From Chitinophagales bacterium (GTDB taxonomy: Bacteria > Bacteroidota > Bacteroidia > Chitinophagales > Chitinophagaceae): a stretch of 32,710 bases of DNA. The stretch is taken from contig JAAFJB010000031.1 in assembly GCA_013297995.1 (NCBI GenBank), positions 1 through 32,710 on the forward strand. Direction: 5' to 3'. A program made the position numbers and the translations under genes. Of this stretch, positions 1-8,358 are shown in pieces (position 1 is the first letter of the stretch; each line of letters starts with the position of its first letter). A model generated the notes under the pieces. It made no database searches and was not told the origin of the DNA. It saw only the letters and a list, made by a program, of their open reading frames with translations.

Positions 1-735
1 GAGGAGATCCGTGAACTTGCGAATGAATTTGGAATGTGGATTATTGAAGACGCTTGTCATTCACCCGGAGGTTATTTTATTGATTCAAAGGGAAATAAGC
101 AAAATTGTGGGAATGGAAATTATGCAGAACTTGCCATTTTTTCTTTTCATCCCGTTAAACATATTGCAGCAGGAGAAGGCGGTATGATTACAACGAATGA
201 TGAAACTCTTTATAAAAAGTTATTAAATCTTAGAACCCACGGAATTCAGCAAGATCCTACAAAAAAAATATTTCATCATGGGGTATGGTATTATGAAATG
301 CAAGAACTTGGATATAATTATCGATTAACAGATTTTCAAGCTGCATTGGGTAAAAGCCAATTGAAAAGAGCCGAAGAAGGATTGAAGAAAAGAAAGGAAA
401 TAGCAAATATTTATTATAATGCTTTTAAAGAATCCAACTTTATTAAAGCACAATCTGGTGTTATAGAAGGTCATGCCTATCATTTGTATATTATTGAAGT
501 GGAACATAGAAATGAATTGTTGGTTTTTTTAAGAGAGCAAAATATTTGGTGTCAAATCCATTATATACCTGCACATTTAATGCCCTACTACAGACAGTTT
601 GGTTGGAATGATGGTGATATGCCTAATGCTGAAAACTATTATCAGCAATGTATTAGTTTGCCAATTTTTCCAACCCTTTCTGAAGAAGAACAACAATTTG
701 TAATTCATAAAATTCAAGATTTCTTTCATGGGTAA
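1..735 (+). CDS. pseC: PseC-type UDP-sugar aminotransferase, 5' truncated
   Basis: PLP-dependent DegT/DnrJ/EryC1-family aminotransferase. In the pseudaminic acid pathway PseC transfers an amino group to C4 of the UDP-4-keto-6-deoxy-HexNAc made by PseB. The reading frame is open from base 1, so the gene begins upstream; the ATG at 34 is internal. Roughly the N-terminal third of a family member of about 380 residues is missing. Visible landmarks are the EDACHSPGG cofactor-phosphate region (bases 46-72), the Schiff-base lysine in FSFHPVKHIAAGEGG (Lys codon 157-159) and the LGYNYRLTDFQAALG segment, all close to Campylobacter PseC as I remember it. The stop overlaps the pseF start by 8 bp, consistent with one operon. 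Family assignment is firm. The substrate is inferred from the homology and the pseF/pseG neighbours. Confidence 0.9.
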   Translation, partial: EEIRELANEFGMWIIEDACHSPGGYFIDSKGNKQNCGNGNYAELAIFSFHPVKHIAAGEGGMITTNDETLYKKLLNLRTHGIQQDPTKKIFHHGVWYYEMQELGYNYRLTDFQAALGKSQLKRAEEGLKKRKEIANIYYNAFKESNFIKAQSGVIEGHAYHLYIIEVEHRNELLVFLREQNIWCQIHYIPAHLMPYYRQFGWNDGDMPNAENYYQQCISLPIFPTLSEEEQQFVIHKIQDFFHG

Positions 736-1426
736 TATAGCAATAATTCCTGCAAGAGGAGGAAGTAAGCGGATTCCAAGAAAAAATATCAAAGGTTTTT
801 TAGGAAAACCAATTATTGCTTACTCTATTGAGGCAGCAATTGCAAGTGATTTGTTTGATGAAGTAATGGTATCAACAGATGATGCTGAAATTGCTGAAAT
901 TGCTGTTAAATATGGAGCTAAAGTTCCGTTTATGCGAAGCCCAATTAATTCTGATGACTTCGCAGGAACTGCCGAGGTTCTCGTAGAAGTGCTTAATGAT
1001 TATTCAAAGAAGAATACATTGTTTGAATACGCTTGTTGTATTTACCCTACAGCACCATTAATTAAAGTGAAGAATATCATTGATGGATTAGATCTATTGT
1101 TAAGAAATAAATTTACTTCAGTATTTCCGGTATGTGCTTTTAGCTATCCAATATTACGAGGATTGAATAGAGATAACTCAGGTAAAACTAAAATGTTGTG
1201 GCCAGCAAATATAAATAAACGTTCACAAGATTTGGAACTAGCTTATCATGATGCTGGTCAGTTTTATTGGATAGATAATTCACTTTTTTTAAAAGAAAGT
1301 AAACTATTTTCTTCTAATTCTGGAACAATAGTATTAAATCAAACAGAAGTTCAAGATATTGACAATGAAAATGATTGGGAAATAAGTGAATTAAAGTATA
1401 AATTGTTAGTTAAAAATGGGGGTTAA
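728..1426 (+). CDS. pseF: CMP-nonulosonate (pseudaminate) cytidylyltransferase
   Basis: Activates a nonulosonic acid with CTP to give the CMP-sugar donor; cytoplasmic. The 232 residues match the usual PseF length of about 230. The N-terminal nucleotide-binding signature PARGGSKRIPRKN (residues 8-20) is followed by GKPIIAYSIEAA, as in PseF/NeuA-family enzymes. STDDAEIAEIA and CIYPTAPL further on also fit the family. The ATG lies within the end of pseC (8-bp overlap), and the stop lies 11 bp inside pseG. No Shine-Dalgarno sequence is seen. PseF rather than NeuA or LegF is chosen from the N-terminal pattern and from lying between pseC and pseG; the exact NulO is not proven by sequence. Confidence 0.9.
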   Translation: MGNIAIIPARGGSKRIPRKNIKGFLGKPIIAYSIEAAIASDLFDEVMVSTDDAEIAEIAVKYGAKVPFMRSPINSDDFAGTAEVLVEVLNDYSKKNTLFEYACCIYPTAPLIKVKNIIDGLDLLLRNKFTSVFPVCAFSYPILRGLNRDNSGKTKMLWPANINKRSQDLELAYHDAGQFYWIDNSLFLKESKLFSSNSGTIVLNQTEVQDIDNENDWEISELKYKLLVKNGG

Positions 1427-2414
1427 AAATAAAATATATTTTAGAGTTGATTGTGGAAATTCAATTGGTTTAGGGCACATCGTGAGGTGCTTAGCGTTGT
1501 CTGAAATGCTCAGCTCAAATTTTGAATGCTGGTTTGTTATGAGACATCCTAATGATCTAATTAAAAACGATGTATATGCTGTAGGTAATAAATTGATATG
1601 CCTTTTAACAGATGATGAAGATGAGTTTATAAATAAGTTAAATGGAACAGAAATTGTAGTTATTGATGGATATGGTTTTGGTGAAGCTTTGCAAAAAAAA
1701 ATAAAAAATCAGGGATGTAAATTAGTTTGTATTGATGATATGAATGAGCAACATTTTTTTGCTGACATTGTAATAAATCATGCTTTAATGGCTAACGAAA
1801 ATCAATATTCAATAGAAAAATATACTAAGTTACTGTTAGGGAAAGAATATATTTTAGTAAGAAAGCCATTTCTGGATGCAGCAAAAAATAGAACTATTAG
1901 AGCCATGGATTTCAAAAATTTTTTTATATGTATGGGGGGTGCCGATAAAGATAATTTAACGCATTATATCACATCTATTATTGCAAGTTTTTCTTGTGTA
2001 GAGTCAATCAGGGTTGTAATTGGAAGCGCTTATTTGGGCGATGTGGAAGCGTTAAAGCTTTTTCATTCTTCAATAAAAATTTACCAAAATGTCAGCCCTA
2101 GTGAAATGGTCGATTTAATGCAGATGTCGGAGTTAGGTATTGTTCCTGCAAGTGGAATTTCATACGAATGTTTAGCTGTAGGACTGCCATTGATTGTTGG
2201 TCATTATATTCAAAATCAATATGCTTTTTATGAAGCGTTAGTGAGTCAAACAAATATCATTGGCGTTGGCTCTTTAAAAGAGATTAATAAATACAATCTT
2301 GAACGAGCAATACAAAAGTTAAAGTTGAATATTAATCAAGGTTCAACTTATGTAGTTGATGGCAATCAACAAGCACGATTTTTAAGCGCATTTAATTATT
2401 TAGCAGCATCTTGA
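1416..2414 (+). CDS. pseG: UDP-2,4-diacetamido-trideoxy-hexose hydrolase PseG
   Basis: GT-B-fold hydrolase of the PseG/SpsG family. It removes UDP from the diacetamido-trideoxy-altropyranose intermediate to release the free sugar for the NeuB-type condensation. The N-terminal motif GLGHIVRC (residues 18-25) carries the histidine (His21) equivalent to the catalytic base of Campylobacter PseG. The C-terminal half has the nucleotide-binding CMGGAD and SGISYECLAVGLPLI segments. It is 332 residues long, somewhat longer than the shortest PseG proteins, and I see no fused GNAT acetyltransferase (PseH) domain. It overlaps pseF by 11 bp and the next gene by 4 bp. Confidence 0.88.
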   Translation: MGVKNKIYFRVDCGNSIGLGHIVRCLALSEMLSSNFECWFVMRHPNDLIKNDVYAVGNKLICLLTDDEDEFINKLNGTEIVVIDGYGFGEALQKKIKNQGCKLVCIDDMNEQHFFADIVINHALMANENQYSIEKYTKLLLGKEYILVRKPFLDAAKNRTIRAMDFKNFFICMGGADKDNLTHYITSIIASFSCVESIRVVIGSAYLGDVEALKLFHSSIKIYQNVSPSEMVDLMQMSELGIVPASGISYECLAVGLPLIVGHYIQNQYAFYEALVSQTNIIGVGSLKEINKYNLERAIQKLKLNINQGSTYVVDGNQQARFLSAFNYLAAS

Positions 2415-3121
2415 GAAGATTAATTATTATAACAGGAGCAAATAAAGGACTTGGTAAAGAATTCTTCAATTTGTTTCATCAAAATAATAATGGAAATGAT
2501 ACCATTGTATCTATATCAAGAAGGTTATCTTCTGAACAAGAAAATCTAGTTGATGGCAATGAAAATAGGTTTGTGTTTATTAAAACTGATTTATCGAAAC
2601 TGGAAAACACTTCATCACTAAAGCAACTTGAAAATTATAAGGAAAATGTGGATCGAGTAGTTTTTATAAGTAATGCTGGAATTGTTACTCCGATCAATAA
2701 TATTGGATTATTAAATGAAATTGACCTTATGAATTCTATATATGTAAATGTAATTTCCCCTGCTATTATTATTAACTACCTTTTTAAAATTTTTGAAGGA
2801 AAAAAAATCGATATAATTAATATTTCTTCTGGGGCTGCAACTACCGTAGTTGAAGGATGGTCTGCCTATTGTAGTGGGAAAGCATATATCCATATGTTTA
2901 TCGAAGCTTTGAAAATTCAAGAAAAAGGTAATAATAATGTCAATATTCATAATATTGATCCAGGTACAATTGACACAGCCATGCAACAAGAAATCAGAAA
3001 TGCTAATGTTAAAGGATTCACAAAACATGCTGAATTTGTAAAACTAAGTGTTGAAGGCAAATTGAAAGATGCAAAAACTATTGCATTAGCAATACTCACT
3101 AAAGAAAAATTAATTATTTGA
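2411..3121 (+). CDS. SDR-family oxidoreductase
   Basis: Classical short-chain dehydrogenase/reductase of 236 residues with a single Rossmann fold. It has the cofactor motif TGANKGLG (residues 8-15), NAG at 88-90, the active-site serine in INISSG (139/140), and catalytic Tyr153 and Lys157 in SAYCSGK. The glycine-rich loop is at the very N terminus, so the TTG at 2411 is the only reasonable start. It forms a TTGA overlap with the pseG stop. The substrate is unknown; the position between pseG and the NulO synthase suggests reduction or oxidation of a sugar or of a substituent on the NulO. It is not an extended NDP-sugar epimerase, because it lacks the C-terminal substrate domain. Confidence 0.82.
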   Translation: MRRLIIITGANKGLGKEFFNLFHQNNNGNDTIVSISRRLSSEQENLVDGNENRFVFIKTDLSKLENTSSLKQLENYKENVDRVVFISNAGIVTPINNIGLLNEIDLMNSIYVNVISPAIIINYLFKIFEGKKIDIINISSGAATTVVEGWSAYCSGKAYIHMFIEALKIQEKGNNNVNIHNIDPGTIDTAMQQEIRNANVKGFTKHAEFVKLSVEGKLKDAKTIALAILTKEKLII

Positions 3122-3822
3122 AAATAGCAGTACTTTCTGATATACATGCAAATCACTACGCACTAGAAGCTGTTCTTTCTAGTGCTAAAATTATAAAAGT
3201 AGAGAAACTATTAATACTTGGAGATAATGTCGGATATTATTACAACCCAGATAAGATTCTTGATATGCTTAAAGAATGGGATTGTGATATGATAAAAGGA
3301 AATCATGAAGTAATTATGGAGAAGTTGGCTAAAGGTATTATTGAGCCTAATTCTTTGAAAAATAAATACGGTAGTGGACATCAAATTGCTATTAAAAAAT
3401 TATCATCGTATCAATTTAATGAACTAGTGAATTTACCAGAAAAAAAAGCAGTGACAATAAATGAAGTGAAGGTATTGATGTGTCATGGTTCTAATTGGGA
3501 CAGTAATTATTACCTATATCCCGATACTAATATAGAAGTACTTGAAAAATGCAATGAGCCATTGATAGACTTTGTAGTTGTAGGGCATTCACACTATCAG
3601 TTTGCATATCGAAATATAAATAGTATATTAATTAATGTTGGTTCTGTAGGTCAATCTCGTAGTGTAGGGGGAGTAGCAAATTGGGCAGTGATCAACACAT
3701 CAAATAAAAGCTTCGAACTAAAGTCAACTCACTATGATATAAGACCTCTTTTAGCAGAAATTAAGTCTATTGACCCAGAAGTAAGTTATCTACGTGAAAT
3801 TTTAAAAAGAAGGAACTCTTGA
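3118..3822 (+). CDS. Calcineurin-like metallophosphoesterase (YfcE/MJ0936-like)
   Basis: Binuclear-metal phosphoesterase of 234 residues. Metal-ligand motifs appear in family order: SDIH (Asp8, His10), GDN (35-37), GNHE (61-64), the CHGSN histidine (His123) and GHSH (156-159). The length and the SDIHANHYALEAVL opening fit the single-domain MJ0936/YfcE phosphodiesterase group rather than PPP phosphatases. The TTG start overlaps the preceding stop as TTGA, and the same overlap links it to the next gene. It lies between an SDR and an ATP-grasp gene in the NulO module. Canonical pseudaminic acid synthesis has no phosphatase step, so its substrate is open; it may hydrolyse a phosphate or phosphodiester on a pathway side product. 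Confidence 0.85.
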   Translation: MKIAVLSDIHANHYALEAVLSSAKIIKVEKLLILGDNVGYYYNPDKILDMLKEWDCDMIKGNHEVIMEKLAKGIIEPNSLKNKYGSGHQIAIKKLSSYQFNELVNLPEKKAVTINEVKVLMCHGSNWDSNYYLYPDTNIEVLEKCNEPLIDFVVVGHSHYQFAYRNINSILINVGSVGQSRSVGGVANWAVINTSNKSFELKSTHYDIRPLLAEIKSIDPEVSYLREILKRRNS

Positions 3823-4763
3823 AGACCAAATATAATATTCTTGTTACAGGCTGTGGTGGGGATATTGGCCAAAGCATTGGAAAAATACTTAAGTCAAGTG
3901 CCCTATTTTCTAATGTGATAGGGTGTGATATGACTGATGAACATGCCAGTATTTTTATTTATGACAAGGTAATTATAGTTCCTGCTTGTAAGTCTTCAAA
4001 ATATATTTCTTCATTAGAAGCAGTAATTAAACAAGAATTGATAGATATAATATTGCCTATTTCAGAGCCTGAGTTAAGACTTTTAAGTGTGTTGAGGATT
4101 GAATATACCTTCCTGAATAAAATGCTTATTTGTGCGAATTTAAAAGCGATGGAAATTGGTTTCGATAAATATGCTACAGCTATTTTTTTACAAAGAATTT
4201 CACTACCTTTCCCAGTTACAAAAATTATCGGAGACATTATAGATCCGACGTTTCCTTTGATTCTAAAAAGTAGAACTGGTGCAGGAAGCAAGTCTATTTT
4301 TGTTTTGAATGATATAGAAGAGTTCAAATTTTACAAGCGAAAATATCCTGATTTTATTACACAGGAATTACTTGTAAATGCTAATGAAGAATATACATGT
4401 GGTGTTTTTAAAAGCATAGATGGGGATCTGAGAACAATCATCTATCGAAGGAAGTTAGTAGATAGCTACTCTGGGTTTGGTGTAGTAGTAGAAAACGAAG
4501 CAATTGAGCAGCTGCTAACCACAATTGCCGATGGACTAGCATTACGAGGCTCAATAAATGTTCAGTTAAGACTAGCCGAAAAAGGCCCATGTGTATTTGA
4601 AATCAATCCTAGGTTTTCAAGTACAGCTATGTTTAGGCATTTGATGGGTTTTGAAGATATTATTTGGAGTATACAGGATGCGCTAGGTATTCCAGTTTCT
4701 AATTATAGCAAGCCATTAGTGGGAACTAAATTTTATAAAGGGTTTACTGAATATGTAAAATAA
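3819..4763 (+). CDS. ATP-grasp ligase (CarB-like), first copy
   Basis: ATP-grasp enzymes join a carboxylate to a nucleophile, usually an amine, through an acyl-phosphate. The 314 residues contain an N-terminal Rossmann-like pre-ATP-grasp domain (VTGCGGDIGQSIG, about 9-21), an ATP-contact lysine in FPLILK (Lys150), a glycine-rich loop GAGS (154-157), and the metal-binding EINPRFS (261-267) whose Glu and Asn coordinate magnesium. The TTG start overlaps the previous stop as TTGA, and one base separates it from the synthase gene. It resembles the second ATP-grasp gene downstream in domain layout and C-terminal motif, so the two look like diverged paralogues. The substrate is unknown; attaching an amino acid or other acyl group to a NulO is an inference from context. 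Confidence 0.82.
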   Translation: MKTKYNILVTGCGGDIGQSIGKILKSSALFSNVIGCDMTDEHASIFIYDKVIIVPACKSSKYISSLEAVIKQELIDIILPISEPELRLLSVLRIEYTFLNKMLICANLKAMEIGFDKYATAIFLQRISLPFPVTKIIGDIIDPTFPLILKSRTGAGSKSIFVLNDIEEFKFYKRKYPDFITQELLVNANEEYTCGVFKSIDGDLRTIIYRRKLVDSYSGFGVVVENEAIEQLLTTIADGLALRGSINVQLRLAEKGPCVFEINPRFSSTAMFRHLMGFEDIIWSIQDALGIPVSNYSKPLVGTKFYKGFTEYVK

Positions 4764-4764
4764 T

Positions 4765-5799
4765 ATGAGTAAGATAATTGATACTTGGTTTTCTAAAATA
4801 AGTGATGAAAACAATTGTTACATAATTGCAGAAATAGGTAGTAATCACAATGGTAATTTTGATCTAGCATGTGAATTAATTGAAAAGGCTGCTGATGCTG
4901 GAGTTAACGCTGTTAAGTTTCAAACATTTAAAGCGAGCAATCATTATTCCACAAAAACTCCAAGAATCAGTTTGTATAATCAAAATGTTTATGAATTAAT
5001 AGAAAGCCTAGAAATTAATAGAGCATGGCATACCGATCTTGCTAAGCTATGCAAGTCTAGGAAGATAGATTTTTTGGACTCACCCTGTGACATAGATGCT
5101 GTGATACTAGCAGAATCTGTCGATATGCCATTGATGAAATTGGCATCTTTTGATATGATTGATATAAGACTTTTGGATGCAATTAGCAAAACAGGAAAGG
5201 GTTTAATTTTCTCTACAGGAATGTCAAATATGGCTGAAATTGAAATGGCAGTTAATATTTGCAGGAAAAACAAAAACGATAAAATTATAGTGTTACAGTG
5301 CACATCTATTTACCCAGCTCCAATTCATTTATCGAATTTGCGGGCAATGGATACTATCAAAAAAAGTTTTAATGTTATCACTGGCTATTCTGATCATACA
5401 CTCGGAGATCATATTGCATGTGCGGCAGTAGCCATAGGTGCTAAGGTTATAGAGAAGCATTATACATTGAATAGAAATTTAGAAGGACCTGATCATAATT
5501 TTGCGATTCAGCCAGAAGAGTTAAAACAAATGATCAATAAAATAAGAGATATTGAAGGTAGTTTAGGTGATGGGATGAAAAATGGCCCTAGATCAGAAGA
5601 AATGGAATCTTATACAATAGCAAGAAGAAGCCTTATCGCAAATAGAGATATTGAGGAGGGTGAAATTATTAAAGAAAACGATATTGTTGTAAAAAGACCT
5701 GGTCTAGGGGTTCATCCTTCTATGATTCAATATGTTGTAGGAAGAACTGCAAAGAAAAAAATAATGAATGATGAACCAATAACATGGGATTTAATATGA
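4765..5799 (+). CDS. NeuB-family nonulosonic acid synthase (pseudaminic-pathway context)
   Basis: Condenses phosphoenolpyruvate with a six-carbon diamino or amino sugar to form a nine-carbon nonulosonic acid. The N-terminal TIM barrel shows AEIGSNHNG (22-30), KFQTF (51-55), STGM (150-153), GYSDHT (207-212), EKHYT (230-234) and GPDH (241-244). A C-terminal antifreeze-like SAF domain covers about 288-344 (ARRSLIANRDIEEGE onward). The length of 344 residues is typical. Context with pseC/F/G argues for a PseI role, but textbook PseI carries AELSANH at the first motif, whereas this one resembles NeuB, LegI or SpsE there and at GPDH. The RPGLGVHP segment in the SAF domain is compatible with both. 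I therefore leave out a gene symbol. Confidence 0.88.
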   Translation: MSKIIDTWFSKISDENNCYIIAEIGSNHNGNFDLACELIEKAADAGVNAVKFQTFKASNHYSTKTPRISLYNQNVYELIESLEINRAWHTDLAKLCKSRKIDFLDSPCDIDAVILAESVDMPLMKLASFDMIDIRLLDAISKTGKGLIFSTGMSNMAEIEMAVNICRKNKNDKIIVLQCTSIYPAPIHLSNLRAMDTIKKSFNVITGYSDHTLGDHIACAAVAIGAKVIEKHYTLNRNLEGPDHNFAIQPEELKQMINKIRDIEGSLGDGMKNGPRSEEMESYTIARRSLIANRDIEEGEIIKENDIVVKRPGLGVHPSMIQYVVGRTAKKKIMNDEPITWDLI

Positions 5800-6746
5800 G
5801 AAAAAAATTATTGTTATCAGGACTAGGGGGTTCTCCCTTTCCATATCTTCATAATCAACTTGCGAAGAAATATGATTTGTATTATATTGACTCAGATGCA
5901 CAACTTTCAAAATTGTATGAAGGATTTAATTTTTACATAGCACCATTAGTCAATAATCCAAATTATTTCAATTTTGTTCATAAAGTTTTAGTAGACAATA
6001 AAATCGACTTTTACATTCCTTTAATTGATGAAGAAATCGTAGAAGCAAAAAATCGATTTGATAAAGAATTTGGAGTTAAGGTGATTGCTCCAAATTCAAA
6101 TTTTTCATCTTTGTGTTTAGATAAATACTCTTTGATGCAGAGTCTTTTGGAAAACAATGTCTCTAATATTAAATCTATAAAAGGGGAGCAGTTCGACGAC
6201 AATACTTTCTTCCCAGTTTTTATTAAGCCAAACTCTGGTAGGGGGAGCAGAGGGATAAGAAAGATTAATACTCAGAAAGAATTAGAAGCTTATTATGTAC
6301 TAGAAAAATATGATCCTAAGGACATACTGGTACAGGAGTTTGTTACTGGAGATGAGTTTACTGTTGGAGTTTCTGTAAATAATCATAACCAATTGATGTC
6401 TATTAGTACGAGGCGAATCATAAAAAAGAAAGGTATTACCCAAATTGCTGTAAATGAGAATTGTAAAATTATTGAACAAGCTGCTGATAAAATTGTTCAA
6501 ATATATAGACCTTGTGGTCCTTTCAATATTCAGTTGTATCTTACTGATAAAAACGAGGCTAAGATTTTTGAAATCAATCCGCGTTATTCGACAACAATTA
6601 TTATGAGTTATGCAGGAGGTATTGATGAAATATCGCTATTTATTGATAATTATGATGTTGATAAGTTAGATTTTTCTATTCAAATACCTGCTGAAAATAT
6701 AACATTACACCGAAGGTGGGAAAATTGCTTTTATGAGAAATTATAA
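5796..6746 (+). CDS. ATP-grasp ligase (CarB-like), second copy
   Basis: Second ATP-grasp enzyme of the NulO module. I chose the ATG at 5796 because it overlaps the synthase stop as ATGA and places the hydrophobic first strand (KKLLLSGLGG) at the N terminus. An in-frame ATG at 5784 would add only four residues. The 316 residues show the ATP-contact lysine in VFIKPN (Lys144), a glycine-rich loop GRGS (148-151), QEFV before the adenine pocket, and metal-binding EINPRYS (259-265). It shares layout and C-terminal motif with the ATP-grasp gene on the other side of the synthase but is clearly diverged. It overlaps the next gene by 14 bp. The acyl donor and acceptor are unknown. Confidence 0.82.
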   Translation: MRKKLLLSGLGGSPFPYLHNQLAKKYDLYYIDSDAQLSKLYEGFNFYIAPLVNNPNYFNFVHKVLVDNKIDFYIPLIDEEIVEAKNRFDKEFGVKVIAPNSNFSSLCLDKYSLMQSLLENNVSNIKSIKGEQFDDNTFFPVFIKPNSGRGSRGIRKINTQKELEAYYVLEKYDPKDILVQEFVTGDEFTVGVSVNNHNQLMSISTRRIIKKKGITQIAVNENCKIIEQAADKIVQIYRPCGPFNIQLYLTDKNEAKIFEINPRYSTTIIMSYAGGIDEISLFIDNYDVDKLDFSIQIPAENITLHRRWENCFYEKL

Positions 6747-7620
6747 GTTGCTTATAGTTGGAGGGACAGGATATTTGGGAAGGCACTTGCGAAAAATACT
6801 GGGCAACGATTGTGGTATATTTTTTACTGGTACAAAATCAATCGAAGCTGAAAATTATATATACATTGATTTTAAAAACCCTTCTTCCTTCGAAACATTA
6901 AAAGGTGTTTTTTTTGAAAAAATTTTGATATTATCAGCATCTATTTCTGGAATTGGTCACAGTAGCCTTGCAAGCAAAGACATTGATGTAAATACTTTTG
7001 CCTATGCCACATTTTTAGAATTTATAAAAATCAATTCTATTTGCGAAAAAATTATATATATATCATCTATGACAGTCTATGGCAGTAGGAATTGCTTGCC
7101 TGTATTAGAATCAGCTAGCTTATCTCCTGTTCATTCGTATGGGTTAAGTAAAAGGATAGCAGAACAATTTACTGAGTTTGTTTGTAACACTTCGCCAATA
7201 AAAGGATTAGTTGTAAGGCTTCCAGGGCTCTATGGAGGTGATAGGGAAAGTGGATTTATATATAATGCTATCAAAACATGCCTCTGTAATAGACCACTTG
7301 TTATAGATATAAACGGATTGAAATACTGGGAAGCAATTGAAGTCAACGACGCATCCATTGCAATATGCGAATTAATGAATACTCACTCTTGGGATGCTTC
7401 TTGTGATGTGTATAATATTTCCTATGGCGAACAATTTGATATTTTTAAAACAGCTCGTTTAATTAAGTATACAACAAATTCGACTAGTGATATAGTAGTT
7501 AAAGGACTAAACAGCTATGAAGATTTTTTTCTTGATAACCGTAAGCTTAAAAGTGTCATTAATTTTAATAAATCATTTATTGGTTCACTAAATAAATATA
7601 TAAACAAATTTAAATCTTGA
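6733..7620 (+). CDS. NAD-dependent epimerase/dehydratase family protein
   Basis: Extended SDR acting on nucleotide-sugar-type substrates. It has a dinucleotide-binding GGTGYLG (10-16) and the active-site triad SSM/Tyr136/Lys140 in SYGLSK, with the VYGS segment common in RmlD/GalE-type enzymes and RLPGLYGG later. At 295 residues it is at the short end for the family. It overlaps the upstream ATP-grasp gene by 14 bp and the downstream phosphatase by TTGA. It could be a 4-ketoreductase, epimerase or dehydratase; nothing in the sequence decides the substrate. It does not have the longer PseB/FlaA1 pattern, so I do not propose it as the missing PseB. Confidence 0.82.
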   Translation: MRNYKLLIVGGTGYLGRHLRKILGNDCGIFFTGTKSIEAENYIYIDFKNPSSFETLKGVFFEKILILSASISGIGHSSLASKDIDVNTFAYATFLEFIKINSICEKIIYISSMTVYGSRNCLPVLESASLSPVHSYGLSKRIAEQFTEFVCNTSPIKGLVVRLPGLYGGDRESGFIYNAIKTCLCNRPLVIDINGLKYWEAIEVNDASIAICELMNTHSWDASCDVYNISYGEQFDIFKTARLIKYTTNSTSDIVVKGLNSYEDFFLDNRKLKSVINFNKSFIGSLNKYINKFKS

Positions 7621-8357
7621 CTTATATAATAGGCGATATCCATGGCGAATCTGAAAAATTAATAATGTTGCTAACAAACATTAGATTATTCGATAAAAAG
7701 CCATTATTTATTTTTGTTGGGGATTATATTGATAAAGGGCTAGATCCAAAGAAAACACTTGATTTTCTTCAAATTTTTAAAACATATAATGATTGTGTTT
7801 TTTTAATTGGTAATCATGAATATGCGTGGATGAATCTAACTAGTACTCAAAATCAAAATAATTTTACAACCTACTTAGAGAAATATGGAGGGGATAATAC
7901 AATATCTTCTTTTGGCGAGAATGATTTTTTTAATACTCAAAAAAGGTTGATGGACGACTACCATTCTTTTTTTTCGAGTTTGAAGCCTTATTATATTATT
8001 AACAACTATTTTATTTGTCATAGTGGTATTAGTCAAGTAAACTACCTACGCCAACCTACGGAATTGGAATCAAGGGATTTTTTATTTAACAGGTATGATT
8101 TTTTAAAAACAGATACTTTTTATTGTAATAAGTATATAATGATTTTTGGGCATACACCATTTTATTATCCATATATTGATACATATAAAATTGGAATAGA
8201 TACAGCTGCTTTTTTTTATAAAGAACGACCCTTAACCTCATTTTGTGTCGAAACTAAAATTTTTCTTAATTCAAACAATCAAAATAAACATCTTAGCGAT
8301 TTCTCGTTAAATATTTGTCCAAATATTGTAAGGTTTAATCCAATGAACAATTTTTAA
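7617..8357 (+). CDS. PPP-family (ApaH/PrpA-like) metallophosphatase
   Basis: Second phosphatase of the module, from a different branch than the first. The PPP signatures GDIHG (6-10), GDYIDKG (35-41, a conservative form of GDxVDRG) and GNHE (65-68) are complete. They are followed by metal-ligand histidines His135 (CHSG) and His179 (GHTP). It is 246 residues long. The GDIHG motif starts at residue 6, so only the TTG at 7617 can be the start; it forms a TTGA overlap with the epimerase stop. One base separates it from the PIG-L gene. Relatives dephosphorylate proteins or dinucleotide polyphosphates. In this setting a sugar-phosphate or other small molecule is more likely, but that is inference. 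Confidence 0.83.
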   Translation: MTYIIGDIHGESEKLIMLLTNIRLFDKKPLFIFVGDYIDKGLDPKKTLDFLQIFKTYNDCVFLIGNHEYAWMNLTSTQNQNNFTTYLEKYGGDNTISSFGENDFFNTQKRLMDDYHSFFSSLKPYYIINNYFICHSGISQVNYLRQPTELESRDFLFNRYDFLKTDTFYCNKYIMIFGHTPFYYPYIDTYKIGIDTAAFFYKERPLTSFCVETKIFLNSNNQNKHLSDFSLNICPNIVRFNPMNNF

Positions 8358-8358
8358 A

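Noticed and set aside
577-792. Reverse-strand open frame across the pseC/pseF junction
   Set aside because: Opposes two well-supported overlapping genes and encodes no recognisable domain; it is a shadow frame.
2711-3028. 105-codon reverse-strand open frame within the SDR gene
   Set aside because: Cys/Ile/Asn-rich low-complexity translation opposite a clear SDR with all catalytic residues.
3959-4327. 122-codon reverse-strand open frame within the first ATP-grasp gene
   Set aside because: Longest reverse frame, but it mirrors the forward codons of a conserved enzyme and shows no domain pattern.
5784-5795. ATG four codons upstream of the second ATP-grasp start
   Set aside because: The ATG at 5796 gives the ATGA coupling common in the locus and begins right at the first strand; the difference is small and not fully excluded.
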